Part shown: in pieces, positions 46,119-57,420 of the stretch
How the letters are laid out: every line of letters begins with the position of its first letter
How positions within the stretch are numbered: the first letter of the stretch is position 1
DNA from: Telmatactis stephensoni
Taxonomy: Eukaryota; Cnidaria; Anthozoa; Actiniaria; Isophelliidae
Reading direction: 5' to 3'
Assembly (NCBI GenBank): GCA_029948255.1
Contig: JALIZF010001792.1
Location: forward strand, 124,001 to 188,000
Length of the DNA stretch: 64,000 nucleotides
Position numbers and translations under genes: made by a program
Notes under the pieces: model-generated
Seen by the model: the letters and a program-made list of their open reading frames with translations, nothing else
Database searches by the model: none
What the model was told of the DNA's origin: nothing

Positions 46119-46615
46119 GGATTCTTCCGCAATGCTTTGGCATTCCCAGTGCTTGGTGTGTCGTTACTGTAGGGAAAAAAACATATCATTGAAACAGAAA
46201 AATCATTAAAAAAATACAACGAAAGTGACCATTCTTTATACTGTTTCATGGACTAAATCGACAAAAAATAGACTTATAAATTTGATGATCCAGTCCTATT
46301 TTCTAAATCCATCCAAACTAATTCTCTTTGAACTTCGCAGTTTTTAAAGTAATTTCAGTTATTTAGGCTTTAATTATGGTTGAACTTCTTAAAAGTCAAA
46401 TAATTGTCCATATAAAATTATGTGGTTGCCTGTCACATCTTAACCCTAACCAGTAACCTATATTTAGACGAACCTGTTCAGGTTGAAGATCTCAAAGCTG
46501 TCTCTCATTTAGTATTTCACTTGACAGCAATGACCAGAAAAGACGTGGAAATGACAATAAAAGCCTACAAGAACAAATTTATCCAATTCATATTTGAAAA
46601 CTCTTCATTATGTCT

Positions 46616-46870
46616 TTGTAATCAGCGAGTGGGCACAGGTTCCTTCTTTTTAAATTAGCACTGAATAAAATGTAAATTAACGGTTTACCTGATGAACTAC
46701 TATACACAAAAGATCTGCTGAAATAAGCGTCAATACAGCATCATGCAGCTTGTGTTTCTCTGATGTTTTCCATTTAATCTAGATCTACCCTCTTTGGATT
46801 TTCTCACCTTTTTAAAGACCAAATTAAGAATACCATTATCTCTAACATTTTCAAAATGGGAAGGCATTAA
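46616..46870. repeat. GPCR upstream-flank duplicate S3 (truncated)
   Basis: Matches the beginning of S1/S2 (GATGAACTACTA...CAATACAGCATCATGCAGC...) up to about 46868 and then diverges. Confidence 0.8.
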
Positions 46871-47257
46871 GGTATCAGGGTACCCCAAAGTTTCTAAAAA
46901 GGGTCGATTTTTACTTTTTTAATACATTTTCTGACGGAATGCACAATAAGCTATGATTTAGTGAAAAAATTATTTCACTGGCGATTTTTAACAGCGAGTT
47001 ATAAGCGAAAACCTTTTTTTCCGGCTTAATCCCTGTCAATTATCTGTTGACATGACTTGTCAATTGACCTGTGTCATCAAGAGAACTTGTTGGTGAAGAT
47101 GTCTAACTAGGGATGGACCATTAGATTTTTGATGGGGGGGGGGGGGGGGGGGTTGGGCAATAACCAAAAAAAAATTCGAGCACAGCCTTAAACGAAGAAA
47201 AAAAATCGTGCACAACAAAAGTGCCAGAAAAAAAATTTGTGCAAGCAGCTTTTTGTT
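46871..47257. other. No gene; poly(G) run at 47137-47152
   Basis: No recognisable coding or RNA feature. Confidence 0.5.
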
Positions 47258-47265
47258 TTATTGAC

Positions 47266-47332
<67 letters not shown>

Positions 47333-47345
47333 ACGTCTGTGTTTG
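47258..47345. repeat. (CTGT)n microsatellite
   Basis: About 19 CTGT units with variant units at the end. The following 47400-47640 segment (GCGCCCGTTTGTTTCAGACAATTT...) recurs at 48770-48930 after another microsatellite, so the pair are duplicates. Confidence 0.9.
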
Positions 47346-47707
47346 TCTGTCTGTTTGTCTGTTTTGTAGTTATTGTTAATTGTTGGGTTTGTTTTTTCTT
47401 CTTTCTTTGCGCCCGTTTGTTTCAGACAATTTTCTCTCGTTGAAGGGCCTTAAACCCAATCACGATCATAGATTTTAGCCACTTACCAAGCAAACAAGGA
47501 GCTGCAGGTCGAGAGGGAACTTGATACTGTGAGGCAAAGACGAGCAGTCTAGGCAGCAAGTCCAGTGATAAGACTGAAATTTCTTAGTCGATCAGGAAAT
47601 TGCCTGGACAAACGCTGACGTCATAGGTTCATTTCCTTTATACCGTGTATATATTTTTTTGATTGTTTTACTTTAAATTGTAGTTTTTAATCTAATTTTT
47701 TAATTTT

Positions 47708-48506
47708 CCTAGAGTCTTCGACAGGAAGGAATGAGAACGACAATGATCGAATTTTGATTGTCCTTGATTGGCGCAAGCCATAGTTCATTAAGTGCGTTTA
47801 CAGATAAATAATAATAATAATATAATAATAAATTTATTTATATAGCGCTTTTTTAAAACTAGAGTGCAAACAATATAACTGTGAAACACTAATTAAAACT
47901 AATTTTACTAAATTTTACTAAATTTAACTAAATTTGTTTAGTGTTGATTTAGTGTGATCACTGGACCGCGAAAGCGTGCGCTTTGGTACGTTTCATGTAA
48001 TAACAATTCAAACGTGAAGTTACACTTTTGTTTTATAAAAACATGAGACTGTAAGACCACACTGTAAACATTTTATTATCCTTTTAGTTTGTTTAAATTT
48101 GAGTGTAATTGAATTTATTCTAGCTTTAGCTGTGTCCTGTGTCTTTACTGCTGCGCGAACGAATAAAAATTTTGAAACCATTTCACTCGTGTATTGTATT
48201 TATTCTAGTTTTAGTTGTGATCTGTGTCATGAATTTATGCAGCGCACGCTTCATAGACTATATGCACGTGCACGCTTAATTTTACGCTTCAACTATTTTT
48301 CACTAATTTGTACTAAATTCTGACTATTTAAAGTTAGTGTTTTACAGTTATATTGTTTGCACTCTAGAGTGCATGCACTTAATCCGTGAAACAAACACTA
48401 CTAATTACTACTAAATAGCGTTGATTAGACAATAGGCAATAGGCAATCAAGGACAATCAAAATTCGATCATTGTCGTTCTCATTCCTTCCTGTCGAAGAC
48501 TCTAGG
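47708..48506. mobile_element. Nested inverted repeats (composite MITE)
   Basis: Outer arms CCTAGAGTCTTCGACAGGAA (47708) and TTCCTGTCGAAGACTCTAGG (48487) extend about 60 bp. Inner arms CTAGAGTGCAAACAATATAA (47859) and TTATATTGTTTGCACTCTAG (48347) extend about 38 bp. An (AAT)n-ATTTATATAGCGC retroelement tail lies only on the left between the two sets. No coding region. Confidence 0.7.
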
Positions 48507-48540
48507 AAACCCAAAAAACGATAATAAAACTTCATTTCAA

Positions 48541-48735
48541 TATTTGTTTGTTTGTTTGTTTGTTTGTTTGTTTGTTTGTTTGTTTGTTTGTTTGTTTGTT
48601 TGTTTGTTTGTTTGTTTGTTTGTTTGTTTGTTTGTTTGTTTGTTTGTTTGTTTGTTTGTTTGTTTGTTTGTTTGTATGTCTGTATGTCTGTATGTCTGTA
48701 TGTCTGTGTCTGTGTCTGTGCGTTTGTCTGTCTCA
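48541..48735. repeat. (GTTT)n then (GTMT)n microsatellite
   Basis: About 33 GTTT units followed by GTAT/GTCT units. The FVCL/TNKQ ORFs here are artefacts. Confidence 0.95.
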
Positions 48736-50186
48736 CTGACTGTCTGTCTGCCTGTTTTGTTTGTTTTTGCGCCCGTTTGTTTTAGACAATTTGCTCTCGT
48801 TGAAGGGCCTTAAACCCAACAACGATCATAGATTTTAACCACTTACCAAGCAATTTCTTATTCAGATCAGGAAATTGAAATTTCTTAGTCGATCAGGAAA
48901 CTGCCTGGACAAATGTTGATGTCCTGGGTTCATTTCCTTTTATCTGAAAACGCAATTAGTGGTTTAGAGAGAAGAAATATGAAATATAACCTGTGCCAAT
49001 TAAGGCCAATTCTCGTTTCACACCTTCCTATCGAAAGCTCTAGGAAACTCTATAAATTCTCTTGATTTGATTGGCCCTTAGATTAAACAAACCGAGACAC
49101 TAGATGTTTTGATGAGAAACTTAAAAATGCCTCTAGAATCACCTGAAAATGATTGCGGGAATGGAAAATTCATACATATAAACTAAAGAAATGGTTCACG
49201 CTTAGCGTGCGTCCATCGTGAAATGGATGCACTTGGGAGGTTGCTAAGCACGAAAGAAGCGTAAGAGTCGTACGAGGTGTAGCCATCTTTTGTAATATAG
49301 CCACATATATTAAAACGCGAATTTCTTGATCAAATACAAAATTCTTACCATGCCACATGTACACTGCACGATTGACAAAGCGCGTCAAAACAAAGTGCCG
49401 ACTTTGTGAATGCTGGCGGCGACATCAACTGCCTTTAGTTCTTTCACTAGCGAGTTTCAACTCTAAAATATACCAGAAAATATCATTTAAACCTTATGGT
49501 AATAGTATAGTAATATATATATTGAATAGTTTTTGTCAAGCTTACAACTTTAGATTTTCTACTAGAGACCTTGACAACTTTTGCTAAAGTTCAATTTATT
49601 ATCATAGTGATCACTATTGAGTTTGTTTGTTTGTTTTTATCTATTCATATTTCTCTAGAAGCACAGATGGATATAAGCAGGTGGAAGATAAATTGATTTC
49701 TAAGAACCACTCTTGGCGTCTATTAAAGTTCCGTGCACTGAAAACTGTGAAGTTTGAAGTATGAATTAATTTGAATGGATTAAACCTATACATTGTTATT
49801 TCTATTTTTGTGTCTACTTTTTATAGGTACATTTTATGGTTAAGTAGATGTTAGAATTCAGGCCAAGCTGTTCTCTTATCTAAGCAACAGCCAACAATTC
49901 AACAGGCGTCACTGGAAGTGGCGAGCCTTCAGTGTTTTGAAACAGCAATTACAGTTTCTTTGAAAAATGGCCTGGATCTACCCTGTAAGCAAGAGAATTG
50001 GGTCTTCGCGTTACGATTGGTTAATAATTATATCTGGGAAGAATCGCTCCGAAACCTCTAGAACACTGCACAGGGTTTCGCTTTTCTCGTTGGACTTTGA
50101 ACCCATTTGATTAACCCAGCCTAAGTTTAATCGCATTTCCTTCTCGTGCTCTAGTTGCGTATTACGAAGCTCTTCTCGAAGATTAA
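48736..50186. other. No gene recognised
   Basis: Apart from the duplicate of the 47400 segment at 48770-48930, nothing is recognised. Frames at 49170-49388 (-) and 49357-49587 (+) lack motifs. Confidence 0.5.
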
Positions 50187-50189
50187 AAA

Positions 50190-50241
<52 letters not shown>
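50187..50241. repeat. (GAAA)n microsatellite
   Basis: About 13 GAAA units. Confidence 0.95.
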
Positions 50242-50289
50242 AATTGCACAGTTGTTATCATATTTCCTAGCGTTGATCAAATCTATCAT

Positions 50290-50800
50290 CGGATAATAAG
50301 ATAAAAATTTATACAGCGCCTATCCAGGTCTGCTCTAGGCGCTATTAAACAAATAAAAAGATTACAGAACAGTTAATTACGAAATGATAATTAATAAGAA
50401 AATTAGTGTATAGATATGATATTAAAATTACTAAATCTGGTAATAAAGATAAAACTATTAACGTGAAAAGGAAGACAAATGTGTTTTCAGTGCAGTTAAA
50501 AACGATAACAGCGAGGATATACTACGCATGGACGAAGCCAGGAAGTTCCAACGTTCGGGGGCAGAAAAAACAAAACGTCTAGCACCATAGGATTTAACAC
50601 AATAGTCAGTTTTTTTAGAACACGCTTTAATATATCAACCAATCAGCAGTCGTAGTCCAGACCCTGAACTAAATTCATATAAGCGACTTTTTCATTGGAT
50701 ACATCTGTCAAATGGCGCAGTGTTCCAGAGGTTTGTTGAGTGACTCTTCCGAGATCATTATTAACGAACCATAAACCCAAATCTCTTGCAACCAGGGTAA
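50290..50800 (-). other. Retroelement-derived dispersed sequence
   Basis: ATTTATACAGCGCCTATCCAGG and TCTGCTCTAGGCGCT at 50308-50342 match the tail motif at 35577-35620 and 38063-38105. The inverse (AGCGCC...GGCGCTATATAAAT) is a common end of invertebrate LINE/SINE families. The remainder is uncharacterised. Confidence 0.5.
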
Positions 50801-51439
50801 TCTAGCACTTACCCCTCAACACGAGCAGTATTTCGGTGACAAATATTGTTTGTCCTTGTATAGGTGAGAAAAAATACACGACGAATGCGTCACATGAAAT
50901 TCGTGCGTGTAGGCGGGGACAAATCCGCATCTCATTTCCTCATTTCCACAGTTGTCATTTCCATATCTTTTCCAGACAATGCCCTTTGGGAGCTTGTATG
51001 AAGTCAGTGAAATACTGAATGAAACACAACGAGATCTTCAACCTGAACATGTTTGTCCAAATTGGTTTGTTTGAACTCTGATCTATATTTAAAAAAAATC
51101 TAGATTCCAGTTTTCGCATTTTATGAATAGGTTATAAATTAATTAAATGGACAATAGCCTAAGCAGATTCATGTAGTGAATCTGGATATATACAGTCTGC
51201 GCGCGTAGCGGCCCTCTAATAACGGCTAATAACGGCCATCAAGAGGCCAGAAGGCGAAACGCGTCCGGGAATTTTGTCATAGCTGGTTCGTCAGCAGGAG
51301 ATACTGGGGAAGGTAAGACTCCCCCCAAAAGGCCAAAAGCAACATGGCCATATCGAACTCCGCTATTGCTAAAATCAAGAACGTTTGTAAGAAGTAATAA
51401 TATATTAAGACCTTTCAATTTATATCTATTTAAGAGGAG
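50801..51439. other. No gene recognised
   Basis: AT-rich spacer with a short frame at 50836-51018 of no recognisable family. Confidence 0.5.
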
Positions 51440-51629
51440 ATTTTTTCAAGTTCGAGAAGTGAACGACAAAAACTCCTGAGTTGAAGAATAGCTGTTGTAC
51501 AAAATTAGATACCAACATTATGTGACAGCATAATGTAATTTTATCTCAAGTTACTACCAACCATTTACATTTTGTTCATTGTAACGCGTTAGCCAATCAG
51601 CTGCAAGGGTGGTGACGCGGTCTGAGGAG

Positions 51630-51636
51630 TATAAAA
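51630..51636 (+). promoter_or_regulatory. TATA box upstream of SGNH ORF
   Basis: TATAAAA preceded by AGCCAATCAGC (CCAAT motif, about 51592). Placing transcription start near 51660 makes the ATG at 51776 the first good start codon. Confidence 0.45.
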
Positions 51637-51775
51637 TCCCTAGGGTAGCATGTGTTCGTCCTCTTCTAGCGACACCATCATACAGGAACACGAAATAAGG
51701 ATTCAACTGAGTCAAGCCTATTTTCCGAAATTGTTCAGGCAAGTAAACTCACATTGTTTGTACCTAAGAGTTGTT

Positions 51776-52129
51776 ATGGTTGTTCCACGAATCCTAGTGT
51801 TAGGACATTCATTTGTACGTCGTTTGCATGAGTTTGTGCTGAGTAGCTCAGATCTTGACGCTAATTTTCAATTGTCTGAACCGGCTATCGTGAAATGGTT
51901 GGGGGTGGACGGCAGTAAGGTGGCTAAAACCTTGATGTTTGACATCCAGTCGATTATGAAGTTCCAACCAGATATCGCGATCGTCCATCTAGGCACGAAC
52001 GACCTGGCTAGCTTGTCTCCCCTGTCCGCAAGTTCAGACATTGAAGAATTTGCTCAATATCTTCACCAATCATGTAAGGTGAAATTTGTATGCATTTGCC
52101 AGACAGTCATTTTATATGTAGTGGCGTGA
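51776..52129 (+). CDS. SGNH/GDSL-type hydrolase domain fragment
   Basis: The frame is open from 51650, but the TATA box lies only 14 bp before that ATG, so MVVPRILVLGHSFVRR at 51776 is the likelier start. Ser12 in GHSF is the block I nucleophile, and HLGTNDL (GTND at residues 73-76) is block III with the oxyanion Asn. QSCKVKFVCICQT follows, then the frame diverges and stops; the block V Asp-x-x-His is missing, so the enzyme is truncated. Such domains occur in cnidarian Ngaro-type and other retroelements and in many uncharacterised coral proteins. Esterase activity is not expected from this piece. It lies inside a dispersed repeat, suggesting arrival by insertion. Confidence 0.6.
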   Translation: MVVPRILVLGHSFVRRLHEFVLSSSDLDANFQLSEPAIVKWLGVDGSKVAKTLMFDIQSIMKFQPDIAIVHLGTNDLASLSPLSASSDIEEFAQYLHQSCKVKFVCICQTVILYVVA

Positions 52130-52538
52130 AATTAAAATCATTTCTGTCAGATAGTTTAAATTGTTTGTAAGTAGTTTTGGCCGATGAAAGTTGAATCAAA
52201 GTGTGAAGCCAAAGTCACCGAAAATTTGGATCGAAAATGAGGTTTAGGCCTTCCTTTGCTCATTTGCTGTATGTTTTCTTTATATTCAGCTTGAAAAAGC
52301 TTCATCCCAACACGTCCTGACAACGTCAAGACGAAGTCCTTGTACAATTCCAAAATCTGTTTTAAACAGGTATTCTATCTTGGTACATCAGTTTTAACCC
52401 GTAGAAAGAGGATTTGAGTGTTAATCCCGAACGAAAATTTGGATTAAAACTTGCACAAAGGTCTAGTTTTTGGCGCTTTTTGCCATTATTGCTCGTCAAT
52501 GAAAAAAATATTAAACTACCAGCAGCAGTATATCAGTA

Positions 52539-53566
52539 TTTATAATATAGCTTTTTTTCTAACGAGCGCTCTGATTGGCTAAAAAGCGCTTGAAACCCGT
52601 GGTATATTTCCCCCATAAACCACGGCTCAACACTTCTTTCTGCCGTAATTAAAAAATAAATAAAAACCAAAAGAATGTTCAATATAAAATACGTTTTTTA
52701 TTGTTTTCTGATATATTAGCAAGTCACAGTTCACGACTTTCACTAGAACCTGATGTTTTGTAATGAAAAGCGACTGATAAGAGCAAACCTGAAATCGTGT
52801 ATGAAACTTTGGATAGTTTTTCACAAAACAAATAACTAAAAAATTCAGGCAGTATTATAAGAACAATAAGTTTATTAACAATATTTGTATTAACAAGTTA
52901 CTTTCCATGATGAAATAGTTCCTTTCAGCTGTTTATATTACAGCTTTGATGACAACAAGCAAGAGAGCAACATGCTGCGTGGGTGAAAAAAACTCTCAAA
53001 CTTACAAGTGATAGTTGAAGGCCGTTAAATTTACTCAATTGCCTTTGAAATATCTGCAATTCTGACATATTTTTTTCTGTGAACAAAACGTACACATGTA
53101 CAAATAAGTCAATAAAAACACGAGGAGCAAAAAGGCAAATTTATGCTTCAAAGCATTCACTTTCAGAGGATCGAAATTACGGCAAAGCTTTAAAGCTTAA
53201 AAAAGTCTATAAAAAGGACTTAATCCGCCTAAAAAATTTTGCACATACAAGAAAAAAATTTTTTCAGTGAAAACATGTATGCTTAGACACGAGAAAGTAT
53301 AGAAAAGTACCTCAAAAGAGCAAATTTGTTGTCCACAACTTTCATGTCAACCTTCTTCAACGCCATTTTTGTCTCTTCGCAAAGGACGTCGATGACGTCA
53401 TTTTCAAAATCAAGCCAATCACAACGCTCGTTGTATCTCAATCTCGAAGTAATGAGCAATCTTATTGGCTCTCTCATGATTCTTAGGAGAATTGATATTT
53501 TCATCTGCGAAATTTGGTTTTATATGTTAGTTTTTTGCTTATAATTATTTTCCGCTATATTATAAA
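52539..53566. mobile_element. About 1.03-kb element with TTTATAATATAGC inverted ends
   Basis: TTTATAATATAGC at 52539 and GCTATATTATAAA at 53554 are exact inverses; ACGAGCGCTCTGATTGGCT just inside the left end resembles CGCTCGTTGTATCTC... TTGGCT on the right. No transposase. The 185-bp palindrome starts 2 bp after the right end. Confidence 0.6.
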
Positions 53567-53567
53567 A

Positions 53568-53752
53568 GCAATAAACGATAGATTTCCGTGGTTTATCGGG
53601 GAAATAAACCACGCGGGATGTTGGGAGAACACTCGAAAAGGCCGAAAATCACTCGCCTACGGCTCGTGATTTTTTAGGCCTTTTCTCGTGTTCTCCCAAC
53701 ATCCCGCGTGGTTTATTTCCCCGATAAACCACGGAAATCTATCGTTTATTGC
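53568..53752. repeat. 185-bp near-perfect palindrome
   Basis: Arms GCAATAAACGATAGATTTCC... and ...GGAAATCTATCGTTTATTGC match over about 67 bp without error and continue imperfectly to the centre near 53660. Each arm itself contains GTGGTTTAT...ATAAACCAC. Confidence 0.9.
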
Positions 53753-54320
53753 TTAAATAGTATATACCAAATTCACAACGATTCGAGCAATTCTATTGGC
53801 TCGTTATCTCGGAATATTGAAACATATCTACTTCCCAAGATCGGCATAATGAGCTTTTCGGAAAAATGGTTCGGCTCTTTTGAGAAAGCGTTAAAAAATT
53901 GCATCGAAATCATGACAATCTTCTAAAATTAAAACAATTAAAAAAGCTCCGTTTAGAAGGAGTATTTGAAGTGTATTGAAGGAGAAACAAGCTACACATG
54001 TTGTCATGATCAAGTGATGAGATTTTGCATTTGCCTCATTGATCCATTTCTTAGAAAGTTTTTTAGTAACATGGATTTAGAAATAAAACATAATTCGAAA
54101 ATCTTGAATATTTAGAGAACATTTATACCAAAATAGACGGAATCATTTTTTATTGTTATTTGTCTTACCTCAGCCGGATGATTCGAGCAGCTGGTACATT
54201 GGGCAATCGCTCACACGTACGATATTATGACTACAACGACGAGCTTTTAGTGTTAAGGACAAGTTTTCTAGAATTCAATGTAACAAATTATCATCTTGAG
54301 GTGTCTCAACAGGACCTTAA

Positions 54321-54587
54321 ATGGTCTGGAAAAATGTTGTTCACGAAACACGGCATTTTAAGAAAAGAATTAAAGCAAGCTTGAAAACGTTGTGCAAACT
54401 GACCACCATCGATCTCTCGAGAGAATTAAACTGTTGGACTTCTAAAAAGCACAAACATAAACTGTTTGGAACTCACTTTCTAAGCGGTGATCACAATAAG
54501 GTTCAATTTTATAAAACCTTCAATAAAAATATAAATAAGATTAAAGAAGCGGTTAAAAAAAATTACCTAATAAGAAATTTTCAATGA
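54321..54587 (+). CDS. Uncharacterised basic ORF, conserved in U1
   Basis: 88 codons (MVWKNVVHETRHFKKRIKAS...), rich in Lys/His, no recognised family. The U2 copy (60206-60478) keeps the frame despite a 6-bp insertion and several substitutions. Could be a retroelement or host exon relic. The start is not secure. Confidence 0.3.
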   Translation: MVWKNVVHETRHFKKRIKASLKTLCKLTTIDLSRELNCWTSKKHKHKLFGTHFLSGDHNKVQFYKTFNKNINKIKEAVKKNYLIRNFQ

Positions 54588-55177
54588 AGACAATTTGAAA
54601 ATGACTGGGCAATTAAATAAATGGAATATTTGCGCGCAAATAGGATTTTTATGTTGTCTTTTGGCTGTATTTATTTGAACATTATCTAGAGGCATTATGT
54701 AATTGTTGTAATCTTTGATCTTTGTGTAGGAGCATTCATACATGTGGGGTCGGTATGGGGTACTGGAGTAGTGGCAATTTGAGTGACGCCCCCGGGCACA
54801 GCACAACATGTAAACTGTCAGACGGAGTGATTCATTCTGATCCTGACTTTACATAAGCTTGTAGCTTCAATTTTGTAGCATTTATTTATTTTTATTTTAT
54901 TTCCAAAATTCGCCAGGGGCCGGCCAGGCAAAGATAGATAGATAGATAGGTAGGTAGATGGCCTCCTACGCAGACGTTTTAGTCTCGATCCAGTAAATTC
55001 CCTGGTTTGATAAAATCCAATAATGGAGAAACTTCAGTAAATTATTTCCCTTTTCCATTAACAAAATAATTACTAACAATATAGGTGTTGCATTGATAAA
55101 CAGAGTAAGTAAACAAACCATTTCAGTGCTTTATCACAATACAAATTTGGAAAACTTCCTCAGGCCATTAAGTCATC

Positions 55178-55224
55178 AAACGCCCCCTAATGAATTATTC
55201 AATCATTAATTAGGGGGCGTTTCG
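55178..55224. other. Hairpin AAACGCCCCCTAAT...ATTAGGGGGCGTTT
   Basis: A 14-bp perfect stem with a 17-bp AT-rich loop about 320 bp before the GPCR start, identical in U2 (61068-61112). It may be a small MITE or a structural relic. Confidence 0.7.
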
Positions 55225-55490
55225 TAAAAACAAGGGGGTTCTCGTTGCAGGCCTTTCCTTCTTCCTCTTCCCATTCCCCCTCTCCCCTTTCCCTTCCCCT
55301 CCCTTTCCCCTATCCCTATTCCTTTCCCCTTAGGGCCGCTACGCAGGATACGTTCTACCGCTATTCGCCTCCACTTCAGAGAATAATGTTCAGTTAAATA
55401 TAGGTTACAGATCAGGTTTAGGGGTTAAGATGCGAAGGGCAAGCACATATGGACGATAATTTGATTTTTAAGTATGATTTGTGTTTTTCC

Positions 55491-55495
55491 TACAG
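55491..55495 (+). promoter_or_regulatory. Splice acceptor upstream of GPCR C
   Basis: GTTTTTCCTACAG ends here; exon from 55496 carries the ATG at 55544. Equivalent acceptors are at 61371 (D), and on the minus strand at 46167 (B) and 41742 (A). Confidence 0.6.
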
Positions 55496-55543
55496 TAACC
55501 ACACATCAAGTACTGGGACGACCAAAGCAATGCGGAAGAATCT

Positions 55544-56515
55544 ATGGATTCAAACAGCACAAATCGTTCGCTTCTCACGATCGCTACCGCAAGCCCTGGA
55601 TTCTACGCGATAAGCGTGCAAAACCTGGTAAAGTGCAGCTACGGTTTAGCGATATTTCTCTTGATTGCCAACATCCTTATCGCGGTGTTAACAGTTATCG
55701 GAAATATGACTGTTATTCTCCTCGTAAAAGTTTACCAACAACTCAGAGTTCCTTCCAACCTCCTGCTTGCCAGCCTCTCCGTTGCAGACTTAACAAATGG
55801 ACTAGTTTTACAAAGAGCAAGCGTTTTGAAGATTTATGAAGCTGTAACTCAACCATTTGTTTTCTCAAGCAAATTGGTCAAGTTTTACGATGCAGTGGGG
55901 CTAACCATATTATTGGCGAATATGATCACTTTATGTCTTATAACACTAGATAGATTCATTGCTATCGAGTATTCACTTCGATATGTGTCCTTGGTGACCT
56001 CTTTTCGTGTAAAGTGCAGTATTGTAGTGACATGGATTATAAGTGTTGTCGTTGGGGTCTCATCCTCCACCTTAATACCCATTTCTAGAGGTTCGAGAGT
56101 GCTTTTCCACGGTATGTTAGTTCTTGCTGCTTTCTTTATGATTTCTCTTTACATGAAAATCTATTGCGTTTCAAGAAAGCACAGAAAGCAAATCAGGGCT
56201 GAGCATCTAGCCATGAACCCAAATATGGGAACTCTGAACGAACGCCGTGGACTTCGAACCACGGCAATGGTGACTATGATCTTGGTCACAAGTTACGTGC
56301 CTATTTTCATTTTCACATTTGAAGCAAGTGTAAACGATGATTCCACCGTTAGTGAATCACACCAAATCATGAGAGATGCTCTGCGCCAGGTTTCACACGT
56401 TTTGCTGTTCCTAAATGCCGCATTGAATCCTCTGTTGTATTTCTTTAGGAATAAAAAAGCACGATATTACACACGCAAAATGTATAGATCAGTACTTACG
56501 AAACTCTCAGGTTAA
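55544..56515 (+). CDS. Class A GPCR, copy C
   Basis: 323 codons, intact. GN at 53-54 in TM1, LSVAD (Asp82) in TM2, DRF at 136-138 closing TM3, Pro253 in TM6, NPLLY at 295-299 in TM7; sequons N4 and N7. Compared with A and B it has VKVYQQ in ICL1, VFSSKLVKF in ECL1 and YMKIYCVSRKHRK in TM5/ICL3. As in its paralogues, the TM3 cysteine and CWxP motif are missing, pointing to a melanocortin/MECA-like orphan receptor at the plasma membrane. Opposite orientation to A and B. Confidence 0.85.
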   Translation: MDSNSTNRSLLTIATASPGFYAISVQNLVKCSYGLAIFLLIANILIAVLTVIGNMTVILLVKVYQQLRVPSNLLLASLSVADLTNGLVLQRASVLKIYEAVTQPFVFSSKLVKFYDAVGLTILLANMITLCLITLDRFIAIEYSLRYVSLVTSFRVKCSIVVTWIISVVVGVSSSTLIPISRGSRVLFHGMLVLAAFFMISLYMKIYCVSRKHRKQIRAEHLAMNPNMGTLNERRGLRTTAMVTMILVTSYVPIFIFTFEASVNDDSTVSESHQIMRDALRQVSHVLLFLNAALNPLLYFFRNKKARYYTRKMYRSVLTKLSG

Positions 56516-56730
56516 ATAGGTGCCTGAATATCAATATAAACATGAAGTCAGTATTAAAACTTGTACATTCTTCTAGTAGTTCGAACGAAATTTCATTAGG
56601 GTTGATCTTAAAAAAATAAAACTGATCATGAGTCACAGTAAGTAGTCCTTGATGACGTAATGCCCTAGATTACAATGTGTGGACTCTTGTTGTTTTGCAA
56701 GTCTTTGGGGACCTGAACCCTTCCCTAAGC

Positions 56731-56731
56731 T

Positions 56732-56775
<44 letters not shown>

Positions 56776-57086
56776 CTTCTTCTTCTTCTTCTTCTTCTTC
56801 TTCTTCTTCTTCTTCTTCCTCTCCTTCTTCTCCTTCTTCTTGTTTTTCTTCTTCTTCTTGTTCTTCTTCTTGTTCTTCTCTTTCTTCTCTTTCTTCTCTT
56901 TCTTCTCTTTCTTCTCTTTCTTCTCTTTCTTCTCTTTCTTCTCTTTCTTCTCTTTCTTCTCTTTCTTCTCTTTCTTCTCTTTCTTCTCTTTCTTCTCTTT
57001 CTTCTCTTTCTTCTCGTTCTTCTTGTGTTCTTCTTGTTCTTCCTTCTTCTTCTCGGTTCCCCTCCTCCTCCTCCTCCCCCCCTCCC
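56731..57086. repeat. Compound TTG / TTC / TTCTCT microsatellite ending U1
   Basis: (TTG)11, (TTC)18 or so, then about 24 units of TTCTCT and a C-rich end. All overlapping ORFs are artefacts. Confidence 0.95.
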
Positions 57087-57420
57087 CCATATCTACTTAC
57101 CAAGCTCGGGATAATGAGCTTTAATTTTCGGAAAAATGATCTGCTTTTGAGAAAGCGTTAAAAAATTGCATTAAAATACATGACAATCTTCTAAAATTAA
57201 AAAAAAAGTTAAACAAGCTCCGGTTAGAAGGAGTATTTGATGTGTATTGAAGGAGAAACAAGCTGCACATGTTGTTATGATCAAGTGATTCAGAGATTTT
57301 GCACTTTGCCGCATTGATCCATTTCTTAGAAAGTTTTTCAGTTTAGAAAAATGGATTTAGAAATAAAACATTCGAAAATCTTGAAAATTTAGAGAACATT
57401 TATACCAAAATAGACGGAAT

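Larger units (their letters stand above)
51440..52450. repeat. Second copy of the 27720-28130 dispersed repeat, interrupted
   Basis: Left part about 51440-51500 and right part about 52139-52450 match consecutive sequence at 27750-28130. The material between (about 51500-52138) is an insertion carrying the SGNH hydrolase fragment. Confidence 0.65.
53808..57090 (+). repeat. GPCR unit U1 (compact copy of a tandem duplication)
   Basis: About 3.28 kb, beginning CATATCTACTTCCCAAG and ending with a TTG/TTC/TTCTCT microsatellite block. The same unit recurs as U2 at 57091-63925, enlarged by three insertions. U1 holds the empty site of each: about 54134-54144, 54313-54316 and 56612-56626. Confidence 0.9.

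Noticed and set aside
54567..54809. 80-codon minus ORF repeated at 60458-60700 (MLCCARGRHSN...)
   Set aside because: Identity between copies is explained by the recent tandem duplication; there is no motif and it overlaps spacer sequence.
55474..55839. Alternative-frame ORFs overlapping the GPCR genes (55474-55839, 61350-61715, 45823-46143, 41149-41349 and similar)
   Set aside because: They are shadows of the strongly conserved GPCR frame; conservation follows the receptor codons.
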